From an uncultured Roseateles sp. (GTDB lineage Bacteria; Pseudomonadota; Gammaproteobacteria; Burkholderiales; Burkholderiaceae), in the NCBI GenBank assembly GCA_946886855.1, contig CAMPJJ010000042.1:1-43885 (forward strand): a stretch of DNA of 43,885 nt, read 5' to 3'. The notes below the pieces were generated by a model. The model was not told the origin of the DNA. It ran no database searches and was given only the letters and a program-made list of their open reading frames with translations. Within the stretch, counting starts at the first letter, position 1. Each line of letters begins with the position of its first letter. Shown here in pieces: positions 19,871-25,961 of the stretch. Position numbers and translations under genes: made by a program.

Positions 19871-19876
19871 TATGAT
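19871..19876 (+). promoter_or_regulatory. -10 element of the tRNA-Ser promoter
   Basis: TATGAT lies 10 bp before the tRNA. TTGATT at 19846-19851 is a possible -35 element, but the 19-bp spacing is long; TTGGAC at 19851-19856 is too close. Confidence 0.5.
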
Positions 19877-19886
19877 GGCGGGCTTC

Positions 19887-19977
19887 GGAGAGATGGATGA
19901 GCGGTTTAAGTCGCACGCCTGGAAAGCGTGTGTAGGTTAATAGCCTACCGAGGGTTCGAATCCCTCTCTCTCCGCCA
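19887..19977 (+). tRNA. tRNA-Ser (anticodon GGA)
   Basis: GGAGAGA at 19887-19893 pairs with TCTCTCC before the discriminator G (19974) and an encoded CCA (19975-19977). The anticodon stem CACGC/GCGTG carries the loop CTGGAAA with anticodon GGA at 19921-19923, reading UCC and UCU. The long variable arm (GTAGG..CCTAC) and the T-arm GAGGG-TTCGAAT-CCCTC are as expected for a class II serine tRNA. Confidence 0.97.
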
Positions 19978-19989
19978 GACATCCAGTAC

Positions 19990-20024
19990 AACGGGCCTCG
20001 AGTGATCGAGGCCCGTTTGCTTTT
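19990..20024 (+). terminator. terminator of tRNA-Ser
   Basis: AACGGGCCTCGA-GTGA-TCGAGGCCCGTT is a 12-bp perfect stem, followed by TGCTTTT, 13 bp after the tRNA CCA end. Confidence 0.85.
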
Positions 20025-20110
20025 CAGGGCGCGCCTGGGAATGTCCCTCGGGATGCAGTCGAGCGTGTCCGTCCTGGTGATCTGGGGGACGCGATCTATC
20101 ATCCCGCCCC

Positions 20111-20737
20111 ATGCTGACCTTCGAACAATTCTTCGGCTTCCTGCTCGCCGCCACGCTGATCACGGCGTCGCCGGGCCCCGACAACCTGATGGTGCTGGGC
20201 ATGGGCATCTCCAAGGGACGCCGCCACGGCATGGCCTTCGGCCTCGGGTGCGCGCTGGGCTGCCTGAGCCACACCGTCCTGGCGGCGATCGGCGTCAGCG
20301 CGCTGATCGCGGCGTCGCCGGTGGCCTTCACCGCGCTGAAGGTCTGCGGCGGGCTCTACCTCATCTGGCTGGGCATCAAGGCGCTGCGCAGCCGCGGCGG
20401 GGCGACGGTCGGCGACGCGTCGCAGGTCGAGGATTCGCTCTCGCGACTGTTCTTCAAGGGCGTCTTCGCCAACGCGATCAATCCGAAGGTCGTGCTGTTC
20501 TTCCTCTCCTTCCTGCCGCAGTTCGTCGTGCCTGCGCAAGGCCATGTCGCGGCGCAGACGGCCCTGCTCGGGCTGACGTTCACGCTGCAGGCGGCGGTGC
20601 TGTTCGGACTGCTCGGCTACTTCGCCGGCGCGATCGGCCAGTGGCTGCAGCGCAAGCCGCGCGCGGGACTCTGGCTGGACCGCGTCGCCGGCGCGGTGTT
20701 CGTGGCGCTGGGCCTGCGCTTGATCGTGGCGCGCTGA
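20111..20737 (+). CDS. LysE/RhtB family amino acid exporter
   Basis: The 208-residue inner-membrane protein has the family signature near its N-terminus, TASPGPDNLMVLGMGISKGRRHG (motif residues about 19-40). Six hydrophobic segments follow, with the typical mid-protein NAINPKVVLFFLSFLPQFV. The family exports amino acids such as threonine, homoserine, leucine or lysine by proton exchange; the substrate cannot be read here. No clear ribosome site precedes the ATG at 20111. It follows the tRNA terminator and is probably a single-gene unit. Confidence 0.88.
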   Translation: MLTFEQFFGFLLAATLITASPGPDNLMVLGMGISKGRRHGMAFGLGCALGCLSHTVLAAIGVSALIAASPVAFTALKVCGGLYLIWLGIKALRSRGGATVGDASQVEDSLSRLFFKGVFANAINPKVVLFFLSFLPQFVVPAQGHVAAQTALLGLTFTLQAAVLFGLLGYFAGAIGQWLQRKPRAGLWLDRVAGAVFVALGLRLIVAR

Positions 20738-20851
20738 GCAGCGCGCCGGAAAGGGAATCGAACGATGGGGGCGGTCCACTGCCAGGGGAGCCGGCGGCAT
20801 CGACGGCACACGGATTGCCGCCCGCCCCTACCCCCTAGTCAGGAGATTCGC

Positions 20852-21379
20852 ATGATCCTTCGCCCCCTGCTGGCCGCCGCCCTCGTGGCCTGCCTGCCCG
20901 TGACCGCCGCGTTCGCGGCCGAAGCCACCGTCACCTTGAAGGTCGCCACCCCTCAGGGGGAAGGCGGCCCGGTCGGCACCGTCACGATGGAGGACACGAA
21001 GTACGGCCTCGTGTTCACCCCCAAGCTCACCGGCCTGCCGCCCGGGCTGCACGGCTTCCACGTCCATGCGAATCCGTCCTGCGCGGCGGCCGACAAGGAC
21101 GGCAAGCCCTCGCCTGCCGAAGCCGCCGGCGGCCATTTCGACCCGAAGAAATCGGGCAAGCACGGCGAGCCCTGGGGTGACGGCCACCTGGGCGACCTGC
21201 CGCCGATGTTCGTCAACGGGGAAGGCGAAGCGAGCCAGCCCGTGCTCGCGCCTCGCCTGAAGCTCGCGGACGTCAAGGGACATGCGCTGATGGTCCACGC
21301 GGGCGGCGACAACCATGCCGACCACCCCGCCCCGCTCGGCGGTGGCGGCGCGCGCATCGCCTGCGGCGTGATCCAGTGA
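20852..21379 (+). CDS. sodC: periplasmic Cu/Zn superoxide dismutase SodC
   Basis: SodC dismutates superoxide in the periplasm. The 175-residue product starts with a signal peptide (cleavage near AFA-AE, residue 22). It keeps the metal ligands in order: [10 protein letters not shown] (His70, His72), AGGHFDP (His95), the zinc loop with [17 protein letters not shown] (His104, His112, Asp115), and [15 protein letters not shown] (His149). The disulfide cysteines (NPSC and ARIACG) are present. AGGAG stands 6 nt before ATG 20852. A tandem GTGATCCA repeat overlaps the stop codon. Confidence 0.94.
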   Translation: MILRPLLAAALVACLPVTAAFAAEATVTLKVATPQGEGGPVGTVTMEDTKYGLVFTPKLTGLPPGLHGFHVHANPSCAAADKDGKPSPAEAAGGHFDPKKSGKHGEPWGDGHLGDLPPMFVNGEGEASQPVLAPRLKLADVKGHALMVHAGGDNHADHPAPLGGGGARIACGVIQ

Positions 21380-21400
21380 TCCAGTGATCCGCTAGGACCG

Positions 21401-21418
21401 CCCCGGCAGTCGCCGGGG
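21401..21418. terminator. hairpin between convergent sodC and the MauE-thioredoxin gene
   Basis: CCCCGGC-AGTC-GCCGGGG is a perfect 7-bp stem with a tetraloop, centred between the two stop codons. CTTGCC follows on the plus strand; no long T-run. Confidence 0.55.
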
Positions 21419-21426
21419 CTTGCCGA

Positions 21427-22512
21427 TCACGCCGAGGCCAACGGCAGCGCGTGCCCCTCGTCGTGCGACAGCACCGGCGCGTCATACAGCGCGCGGATCG
21501 CGTCGCGCCCCACCGCCACCGTGCTCAGGATGCGGCCGTCGGCGCCCACCCACAGCGCGCTCGGCGTGGCGATCACGCCGAAGAGCTGGTTGATGTCCTG
21601 CCCCGACTGCAGCACCACGCGATCCGGCGCGAGGTTGTTGAAGGTCGTGCGGTTCGACTCAGGGCTGCCGCTGCTGATGGTCAACCAGTGCACCGGCTCG
21701 CCGTCCTGGCGGCGCCAGGACGCCATCTCCTTCATCACCTCGTGGCACGGCGCGCATTGCGGCCCGACGAAGACCAGCAGTTGGGACCCCGACTGCGCGA
21801 CATAGTCCGCCAGCGTGCGCGTGTTGCCCGCCACCGTCGGCGCGGCGAAGGCCGGCGCGGCCTGGCCGACATGCAGCACCTGGTTGGACACCAGCGTCTC
21901 CAGGCTGGGCACGCCGCCCGCGGGCTCGATGCCCAGCGACTGCAGCCGCAGTTCCAGGTGGTCGATCTTCAGCAGCAGGCGGCCTTGCTGGCGCGCCAGG
22001 TGCAGCACCAGCCAGCCCAGCAGTCCCACCGCCAGCACCAGCACGGTGGAGAGCAAGACCTGCCCCCGCCCGCCCGACACCAGCGTGCCGGTCAACGATG
22101 CCGCCCCGTCGACGGCCAAGGCACTGGCCAGCAGCCAGGCCGCGAGCGCGACCAGCAGGCCGTTGCGCACCACGCTGGCCCACGAGATCGGCTGCGACCG
22201 CGTCTGGCCGAAGCAATTGCACGACGGCTTGTTGCCTTGCGCCAGTTGCACCGCCATTGCCGCGGCGAACGCCGTCAGCAGGCCGGCCGCCAGCGCGATG
22301 CCCAGTGCGGGGGCCCAGGGCAGCACCACCAGCAGCGCCACCGCGAATTCCAGCAGCGGCAGCAGCCACGCGCCCGAACGCGCCACCGCCGCCGGCATGC
22401 CGAAGCTGCGCAAGGCCTGCGCGGTCGCGTCCGGCTCCGCCAGCTTGGACCACGCCGCGAGCGCGAACACGCCCGCCAGGAACCAGCCCCCCAACACGAT
22501 CAGGATGTCCAC
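21427..22512 (-). CDS. MauE/DoxX-like membrane protein fused to a thioredoxin domain
   Basis: The 361-residue product joins two redox modules. Residues about 1-175 form a polytopic MauE-type membrane domain with the CxC motif CNCFG (Cys98, Cys100). Residues about 215-345 are a periplasmic thioredoxin/MauD-like domain with the active site GPQCAPCHEVM (Cys253, Cys256) and the cis-Pro region IATPSALWV. In methylamine dehydrogenase loci, separate MauE and MauD serve disulfide formation in the cysteine-rich small subunit. Here one polypeptide could do both for the 34-cysteine protein encoded just upstream; that role is inference. Start GTG 22510-22512 is preceded by GGAAGGGAG; the frame is open 14 codons further to a TTG. 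It is the last gene of the block. Confidence 0.82.
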   Translation of the reverse strand: MDILIVLGGWFLAGVFALAAWSKLAEPDATAQALRSFGMPAAVARSGAWLLPLLEFAVALLVVLPWAPALGIALAAGLLTAFAAAMAVQLAQGNKPSCNCFGQTRSQPISWASVVRNGLLVALAAWLLASALAVDGAASLTGTLVSGGRGQVLLSTVLVLAVGLLGWLVLHLARQQGRLLLKIDHLELRLQSLGIEPAGGVPSLETLVSNQVLHVGQAAPAFAAPTVAGNTRTLADYVAQSGSQLLVFVGPQCAPCHEVMKEMASWRRQDGEPVHWLTISSGSPESNRTTFNNLAPDRVVLQSGQDINQLFGVIATPSALWVGADGRILSTVAVGRDAIRALYDAPVLSHDEGHALPLASA

Positions 22513-22560
22513 GATGCGTCTCCCTTCCCGTTCCGATTCCGGTGTCGCCACCAAAGGTTG

Positions 22561-22582
22561 CGCCCGGCCGAGCGGCCGGGCG
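22561..22582 (-). terminator. hairpin between the phospholipase-like gene and the redox gene
   Basis: CGCCCGGCC-GAGC-GGCCGGGCG is a perfect 9-bp stem 18 bp after the stop codon of the upstream gene. On the minus strand only CAACCTTT follows. It may be a partial terminator or an mRNA-end stabiliser within the operon. Confidence 0.5.
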
Positions 22583-22600
22583 ACATGACAAGGCCCCGCG

Positions 22601-23677
22601 TCACTTCGCCCGCATTGCTCCGGAGCCTTGCGCCGGGCCGGCCGTCGTCATGCCGAAGCTGGGCACCGACGCCGACCGGCTGGCCAGGCTCGATCCCACG
22701 ACGAAGCACGGTCGGATGCAGATCGGTGTCGAGCCGCAGCAGGTCACGCTCACGCAGGCCCATCCGGACGGGCAACCGGCCGACGACGAGCAGGTCGGCA
22801 ATCCCGCGCAGGACTGCGGCAGGTGGCAGAAGCCGCGACCTTCGATGGTCTGGAAGCAGACGCAACCGGGGTCCTGGCAACTCGGCAGCGCGCCGCAGGT
22901 GCCGCCCGGGCAGGTCGGGCACGGCTGCGTGCCGCAGCAATCGCATCCGGCCTGCTGCGCGGCCGTGAAGGCATCGCCGCCGGCCTGGTTGACCGCCTGG
23001 TAGTACGCGCCCGCGGCCGCCTTGCAGGCGGCGCGCTTGATCTTGTTGCTGTCCACCGTGATCGGTCCGACCTGCACGAGGGTGACCGGATACGCCGCGT
23101 CGCAGGAGCCGGTCATGCAGCTGTAGAAGGTGTTGTCGCAGCCGGCCTTGGCCTGGTTGCACTCGCCGTAGCAGCAGTCATGGCCGTTGCAGCAGCCCAG
23201 GAAGCTGGCCGCCCCGTACTGCGACGGGTACTGCGTGCCGCCCGCGGCGCCGCAGCCGTTGGGCGTGCAGCTGTAGCCGGGATGCGCGACCTTGTTGGGA
23301 CAGGCCGCGAGGTCCGCCACCGGGTGCTTGGGCGCGATCGCGCCGCTGGGCAGGCAGCACTGCAGCGCCGGGTCGTAGAGCTGGCGGCCGCACAGGCAGT
23401 CGGCCGCCGCCTGCGCCGTGCGCGGCAGCAGGCCGCCGGCCAGCGTGGAGAACATGCCCAGCACCGACACCTTCAGCACGTCGCGGCGAGAGCCCTGGCT
23501 GCCCAGCGAGCGGGTGAAGTTGTCGAAGGCGTTGTCGGCCAGGTGTCCCTGGAGCCCCTGGACATCGATGGCGTCCTCCGAGCGCAGGGCGGGCGAATCG
23601 CTGGCGGAGAAACCGCCCATGCCGCGCCGCAGGAGCGCCGCGACGCGTTGCCCGAAACCGAAGGTGCGTTCTGTCAT
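22601..23677 (-). CDS. cysteine-rich secreted protein with phospholipase A2 (group XII-like) domain, Tat-type leader
   Basis: The 358-residue product starts with a 90-residue leader: about 60 polar residues, then SRRDVLKVSVLGMFSTLAGG (twin Arg64-Arg65) and a cut site near TAQA-AD. The mature part has 34 cysteines. Residues 137-247 carry a secreted phospholipase A2 signature in order: PNGCG (139-143), CCNGHDCCYGEC (162-173, with His166 and the Ca-binding Asp167), CDNTFYSCM (180-188, Asp181 as dyad partner), then CKAAAGAYYQAV...CDC. From memory this spacing is closest to animal group XII PLA2 (PNGCG..CCNxHDxCYxxC..CDxxFxxC). Residues 247-324 form a second Cys-rich domain of unknown role. AAGGAG precedes the ATG, 23 bp after the upstream gene. 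Hydrolysis of phospholipid is inferred, not shown. Confidence 0.72.
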   Translation of the reverse strand: MTERTFGFGQRVAALLRRGMGGFSASDSPALRSEDAIDVQGLQGHLADNAFDNFTRSLGSQGSRRDVLKVSVLGMFSTLAGGLLPRTAQAAADCLCGRQLYDPALQCCLPSGAIAPKHPVADLAACPNKVAHPGYSCTPNGCGAAGGTQYPSQYGAASFLGCCNGHDCCYGECNQAKAGCDNTFYSCMTGSCDAAYPVTLVQVGPITVDSNKIKRAACKAAAGAYYQAVNQAGGDAFTAAQQAGCDCCGTQPCPTCPGGTCGALPSCQDPGCVCFQTIEGRGFCHLPQSCAGLPTCSSSAGCPSGWACVSVTCCGSTPICIRPCFVVGSSLASRSASVPSFGMTTAGPAQGSGAMRAK

Positions 23678-23700
23678 GGATCACTCCTTGCTGGCGCCGC

Positions 23701-24444
23701 TCAGGCGCGCGACGGCGTCAGCGTGTAGTCGGCGGACACCTTGCCGGCGTCGTCCGCCGCGTGGTCCCAGGCGACCAGGCTCGCGCCGGTCGATTCGGAG
23801 CCCGTGCGCGGGCTCATCAGCTGGAACCCGGACAGCGACGCCCCCGGCGCCACGTGGTTCGGATACGGCGGCACCAGGTCCGAGGCGACCCAGGTCACGT
23901 AGGTCATGCCGTCGGTGTCCGCCTCCCATCCCGGCGGCGTGCCGGTCACCGTCACCGGCGCGTTCACCGACAGCGACAGCGTCGCGATGTACTGGCCGCT
24001 GCCCGCCGGCTCATTGTTGGTCAGCGCATAGCTCCAGTAGCTGGGCGTGGTCGTGACCGCGAGCGAGGCGCGCAGCTCGCTGGCCGGGAAGCTTCCCGCC
24101 GGCGGCACCTTCACGTAGCGGCTCACGGTCAAACCGTAGGCCACGCCGGCGACGACGTAGGACCCGCGCACCGTCAGCAGCAGGTTGGCGTTGTCGGCCA
24201 GGCCGGCGTCGGAGAAACGTCCGGCGAAGGTCGTGGACGACGAGGCCCCGAGCGTGCCCAGCACGATGGGCGCGTTGGGCGGGCTCTGCCGCGTGGCGTT
24301 GCCGTAGGTGATGCTGGTGATCTGCACGCCCTGCAGCGCCGATTCACCGATGTTCATCAACGGGATGTTCAGCCTCACCTGACCGGCGAAGCGCTGGATG
24401 AATGGCGCGCCGAGGGTCACGCGCGCGGAGACGACTGTGGCCAT
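23701..24444 (-). CDS. hypothetical beta-rich protein without signal peptide
   Basis: I do not recognise a family. The 247-residue product appears to have two beta-sandwich parts. Residues about 1-110 alternate hydrophobic strands with NIGESALQGVQITSI and GTLGASSSTTFAGRFSD, as in CARDB/Ig-like domains. Residues about 115-247 show GTPPGWEADTDGMTYVTW and VAPGASLSGFQL; similar W..V.W...I.PG.SLSGF patterns occur in many PEP-CTERM surface proteins. There is no signal peptide, membrane helix or cysteine, so it either stays in the cytoplasm or leaves bound to a partner. AAGGGG precedes ATG 24442-24444. It is followed after 23 bp by the phospholipase-like gene and preceded by a PEP-CTERM gene 144 bp upstream, all on the same strand. 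Confidence 0.72.
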   Translation of the reverse strand: MATVVSARVTLGAPFIQRFAGQVRLNIPLMNIGESALQGVQITSITYGNATRQSPPNAPIVLGTLGASSSTTFAGRFSDAGLADNANLLLTVRGSYVVAGVAYGLTVSRYVKVPPAGSFPASELRASLAVTTTPSYWSYALTNNEPAGSGQYIATLSLSVNAPVTVTGTPPGWEADTDGMTYVTWVASDLVPPYPNHVAPGASLSGFQLMSPRTGSESTGASLVAWDHAADDAGKVSADYTLTPSRA

Positions 24445-24566
24445 GCCTGCCCCTTGTGATGTCTCGAAGAGAGAGTCGATGTGGACCCGTCGTGTCCGGG
24501 CGCGTCCGCCTGATGCCTGATGGCCGGTCGCTGCTGGAGACGGGAGAGAAAACCGGTCGACGGCGC

Positions 24567-24583
24567 GAGGGCCGCCGGCCCTC
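24567..24583 (-). terminator. GC hairpin after the second PEP-CTERM gene
   Basis: GAGGGCC-GCC-GGCCCTC is a 7-bp stem 5 bp beyond the stop codon; a TTTTCTC run lies about 12 nt later on the minus strand. Termination would be partial, leaving read-through into the next gene possible. The rest of the 24445-24588 gap shows nothing else. Confidence 0.4.
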
Positions 24584-24588
24584 CGTTC

Positions 24589-25227
24589 TCAGGTGCCGAC
24601 GCGTGGCGCCGACAGCAGCGTCGCGGACGGGCCGGAAGAACCCGGCCGACGTCCGGCGCGTCCCGCCACCAGCGGCACCAGCGCGATCAGCGCCAGGGCC
24701 AACGTGCCGGGTTCCGGCACCTCGCTGGCCGCCGCGGCGCGCACGGTCACCGCCACGGACACCTCGTCGGCGAAGTTGCCGTTGATGTCCGACAGCAGGA
24801 TGGCGAGGTTGAAGTTCAGGTCCGCGAGGAGATCGGGCAGCGTCGCGATCATCAGCAGATCGAGCACCGGGCTGATCGTGCGGTCCGGGATCACGACCTC
24901 GGGATCGCCCAGCAGCGGCGTCACATCCACGAACGGGAAGGGATATCCGCTCAGGGACAGGAAGAAGTCGGTGGTCAGCAGCGGGCCGCCGCTGACGTTG
25001 GTGATCTGGCCGGTGATGACGATGCTGTCGCCGGCGTCCAGCACCACCGAGGTCTGGGTCGGCGTCAGCGTGATCGGCGCGGCCGCGGCGGGCGCCGCGC
25101 AGAGGCCAAGCAGGCCAAGCAGTCCGAGCAGGCCGGCCACCGTGGCGGCGGCGGCGCGAAGCGCCCCTTTTGCCCAGAGTCGCGTGCCAATGTGTCGACT
25201 TTCCTGGAACCAGGTCGTCATGAGCAT
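24589..25227 (-). CDS. PEP-CTERM sorting domain protein with unusual C-terminal extension
   Basis: The 212-residue product has a signal peptide with a long hydrophobic stretch (about residues 22-45, rich in GLLGLLGLLGL; cut near AAAA-P). A beta-rich middle of about 115 residues resembles an Ig-like/CARDB fold. The sorting signal EVPEPGTLALALIALVPLV is followed by AGRAGRR. Unlike the normal case, about 18 further residues (PGSSGPSATLLSAPRVGT) follow the arginine cluster; the usual signal ends within a few residues. The start ATG 25225-25227 is chosen because GAGGAGGGTG lies just upstream; a second ATG follows two codons later. It is the first gene of the minus-strand accessory block. No sigma-54 site was found upstream. 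Confidence 0.82.
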   Translation of the reverse strand: MLMTTWFQESRHIGTRLWAKGALRAAAATVAGLLGLLGLLGLCAAPAAAAPITLTPTQTSVVLDAGDSIVITGQITNVSGGPLLTTDFFLSLSGYPFPFVDVTPLLGDPEVVIPDRTISPVLDLLMIATLPDLLADLNFNLAILLSDINGNFADEVSVAVTVRAAAASEVPEPGTLALALIALVPLVAGRAGRRPGSSGPSATLLSAPRVGT

Positions 25228-25466
25228 GATCACCCTCCTCTGCGCCGACGGCGCCCCTGTTGCGATGCGATTGCTGCGAAGTCTAGGAGTCGATGCACAG
25301 CCGCAGCACCCCCTATCTCTTAAGCGGGGACAGCCCCCCTCAAGTGAGGCAGCCTGCCGCCGAAGCCCGTGCCCATCGGGGTTGCGGGACGTCGCCTCTC
25401 CTCTGGAACGGTGCCTCGACGCCCTCGGCGGCCGAGCCAGCGGCGCGCGCCGGACGGCGCGCGGAA

Positions 25467-25551
25467 GGGACAGGCGCGACCATCGGCCGGGTGACAAGCC
25501 GGGGACAGGTCAGGGACGGCCGATGTCCCCTCCAGGGACAAGGCAGGGACA
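25467..25551 (+). repeat. phased GGGACA elements, candidate activator binding array
   Basis: GGGACA occurs at 25467, 25502, 25535 and 25546, GGGACG at 25513, and the inverse TGTCCC at 25524. From 25502 to 25546 the elements start exactly 11 bp apart, so they lie on nearly the same face of the helix. TGTCCC-CTCCA-GGGACA (25524-25540) is a dyad. The array is centred about 125 bp upstream of the sigma-54-like -24 element. Confidence 0.65.
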
Positions 25552-25561
25552 CGAAGGGTCT

Positions 25562-25587
25562 TCGCGCGCGGTTGACATCGCGCGCGA
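25562..25587. promoter_or_regulatory. 9-bp inverted repeat around TTGACA
   Basis: TCGCGCGCG-GTTGACAT-CGCGCGCGA is a perfect 9-bp inverted repeat. TTGACA in the spacer resembles a -35 element, but no good -10 hexamer follows at 16-18 bp. Confidence 0.45.
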
Positions 25588-25639
25588 ATTGATGCCTTGG
25601 CATGGGTAGGGGGAAGGCCATCGGCTGCGGTCCGGACGA

Positions 25640-25657
25640 CATGCCTGCGCAGGCATG
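25640..25657. promoter_or_regulatory. 18-bp perfect palindrome overlapping the -24 element
   Basis: CATGCCTGCGCAGGCATG is fully palindromic and covers the GG of the sigma-54-like element. A protein bound here would exclude RNA polymerase, so it could be a repressor site. Confidence 0.5.
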
Positions 25658-25666
25658 GTGCTTGCC
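25651..25666 (+). promoter_or_regulatory. sigma-54-like -24/-12 element of the miniprotein-ndvB unit
   Basis: AGGCATGGTGCTTGCC keeps GG and GC with the exact 10-nt spacing and has GGCA..G and TTGC of the consensus TGGCACR-N4-TTGCW (mismatches at positions 1, 6 and 16). A start near 25677 leaves a leader of about 45 nt to ATG 25722. Confidence 0.5.
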
Positions 25667-25721
25667 ACTCTGACACGTCCGGTTTCAGACCGCTTCATCC
25701 ACTTGCAGAGAGGTTCCCACC

Positions 25722-25961
25722 ATGAACAGCCCAGTCGGCCCGCTCCGTCCGATCGTCCAGGTCGGCCCGGTCGGCACCGCCGTCCCGCACCTCTATGAAC
25801 AGGCGCTGCAGCGCCACCTGATCCAGTGCGCGAAGGCTCGAGGGCGATGGTTCGGCCTTGCCTTGTTCGCTGAACGTGCACGTGGCCTGGTGTTGCCACG
25901 ACTGGCCACCACCGCCGCCCTGAGCGCCATCACCCTCGGTCTGTTCGCCCATTGGCTATGA
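25722..25961 (+). CDS. 79-residue membrane miniprotein overlapping ndvB
   Basis: I do not recognise a family. The product has a Pro/Val-rich N-terminus (PVGPLRPIVQVGPVGTAVP), a helix-prone basic middle, and one C-terminal hydrophobic segment (about residues 57-77, ending GLFAHWL). AGAGAGG lies 8 nt before ATG 25722. Its stop codon overlaps the ndvB start as ATGA, so ndvB translation is probably coupled to it. Either it is a small partner of the glucan synthase or it is a leader ORF for translational control. The overlap and ribosome site make it more than a random ORF. Confidence 0.62.
   Translation: MNSPVGPLRPIVQVGPVGTAVPHLYEQALQRHLIQCAKARGRWFGLALFAERARGLVLPRLATTAALSAITLGLFAHWL

Larger units (their letters stand above)
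25228..25721. promoter_or_regulatory. 494-bp divergent regulatory region between the PEP-CTERM gene and the ndvB unit
   Basis: No gene is supported here. The region holds a cluster of GGGACA-type elements (25467-25551), a 9-bp inverted repeat around TTGACA (25562-25587), an 18-bp perfect palindrome (25640-25657) and a sigma-54-like element (25651-25666). Another GGGACA copy lies at 25327-25332, nearer the PEP-CTERM gene. These are listed separately. Confidence 0.6.

Noticed and set aside
19887..19977. tRNA-Ser as an integration site of a genomic island
   Set aside because: No integrase gene and no repeat of the tRNA 3' end was seen in the window; ordinary genes follow.
25228..25330. sigma-54 site for the second PEP-CTERM gene
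   Set aside because: No GG-N10-GC arrangement with TTGC was found on the minus strand in the expected range.
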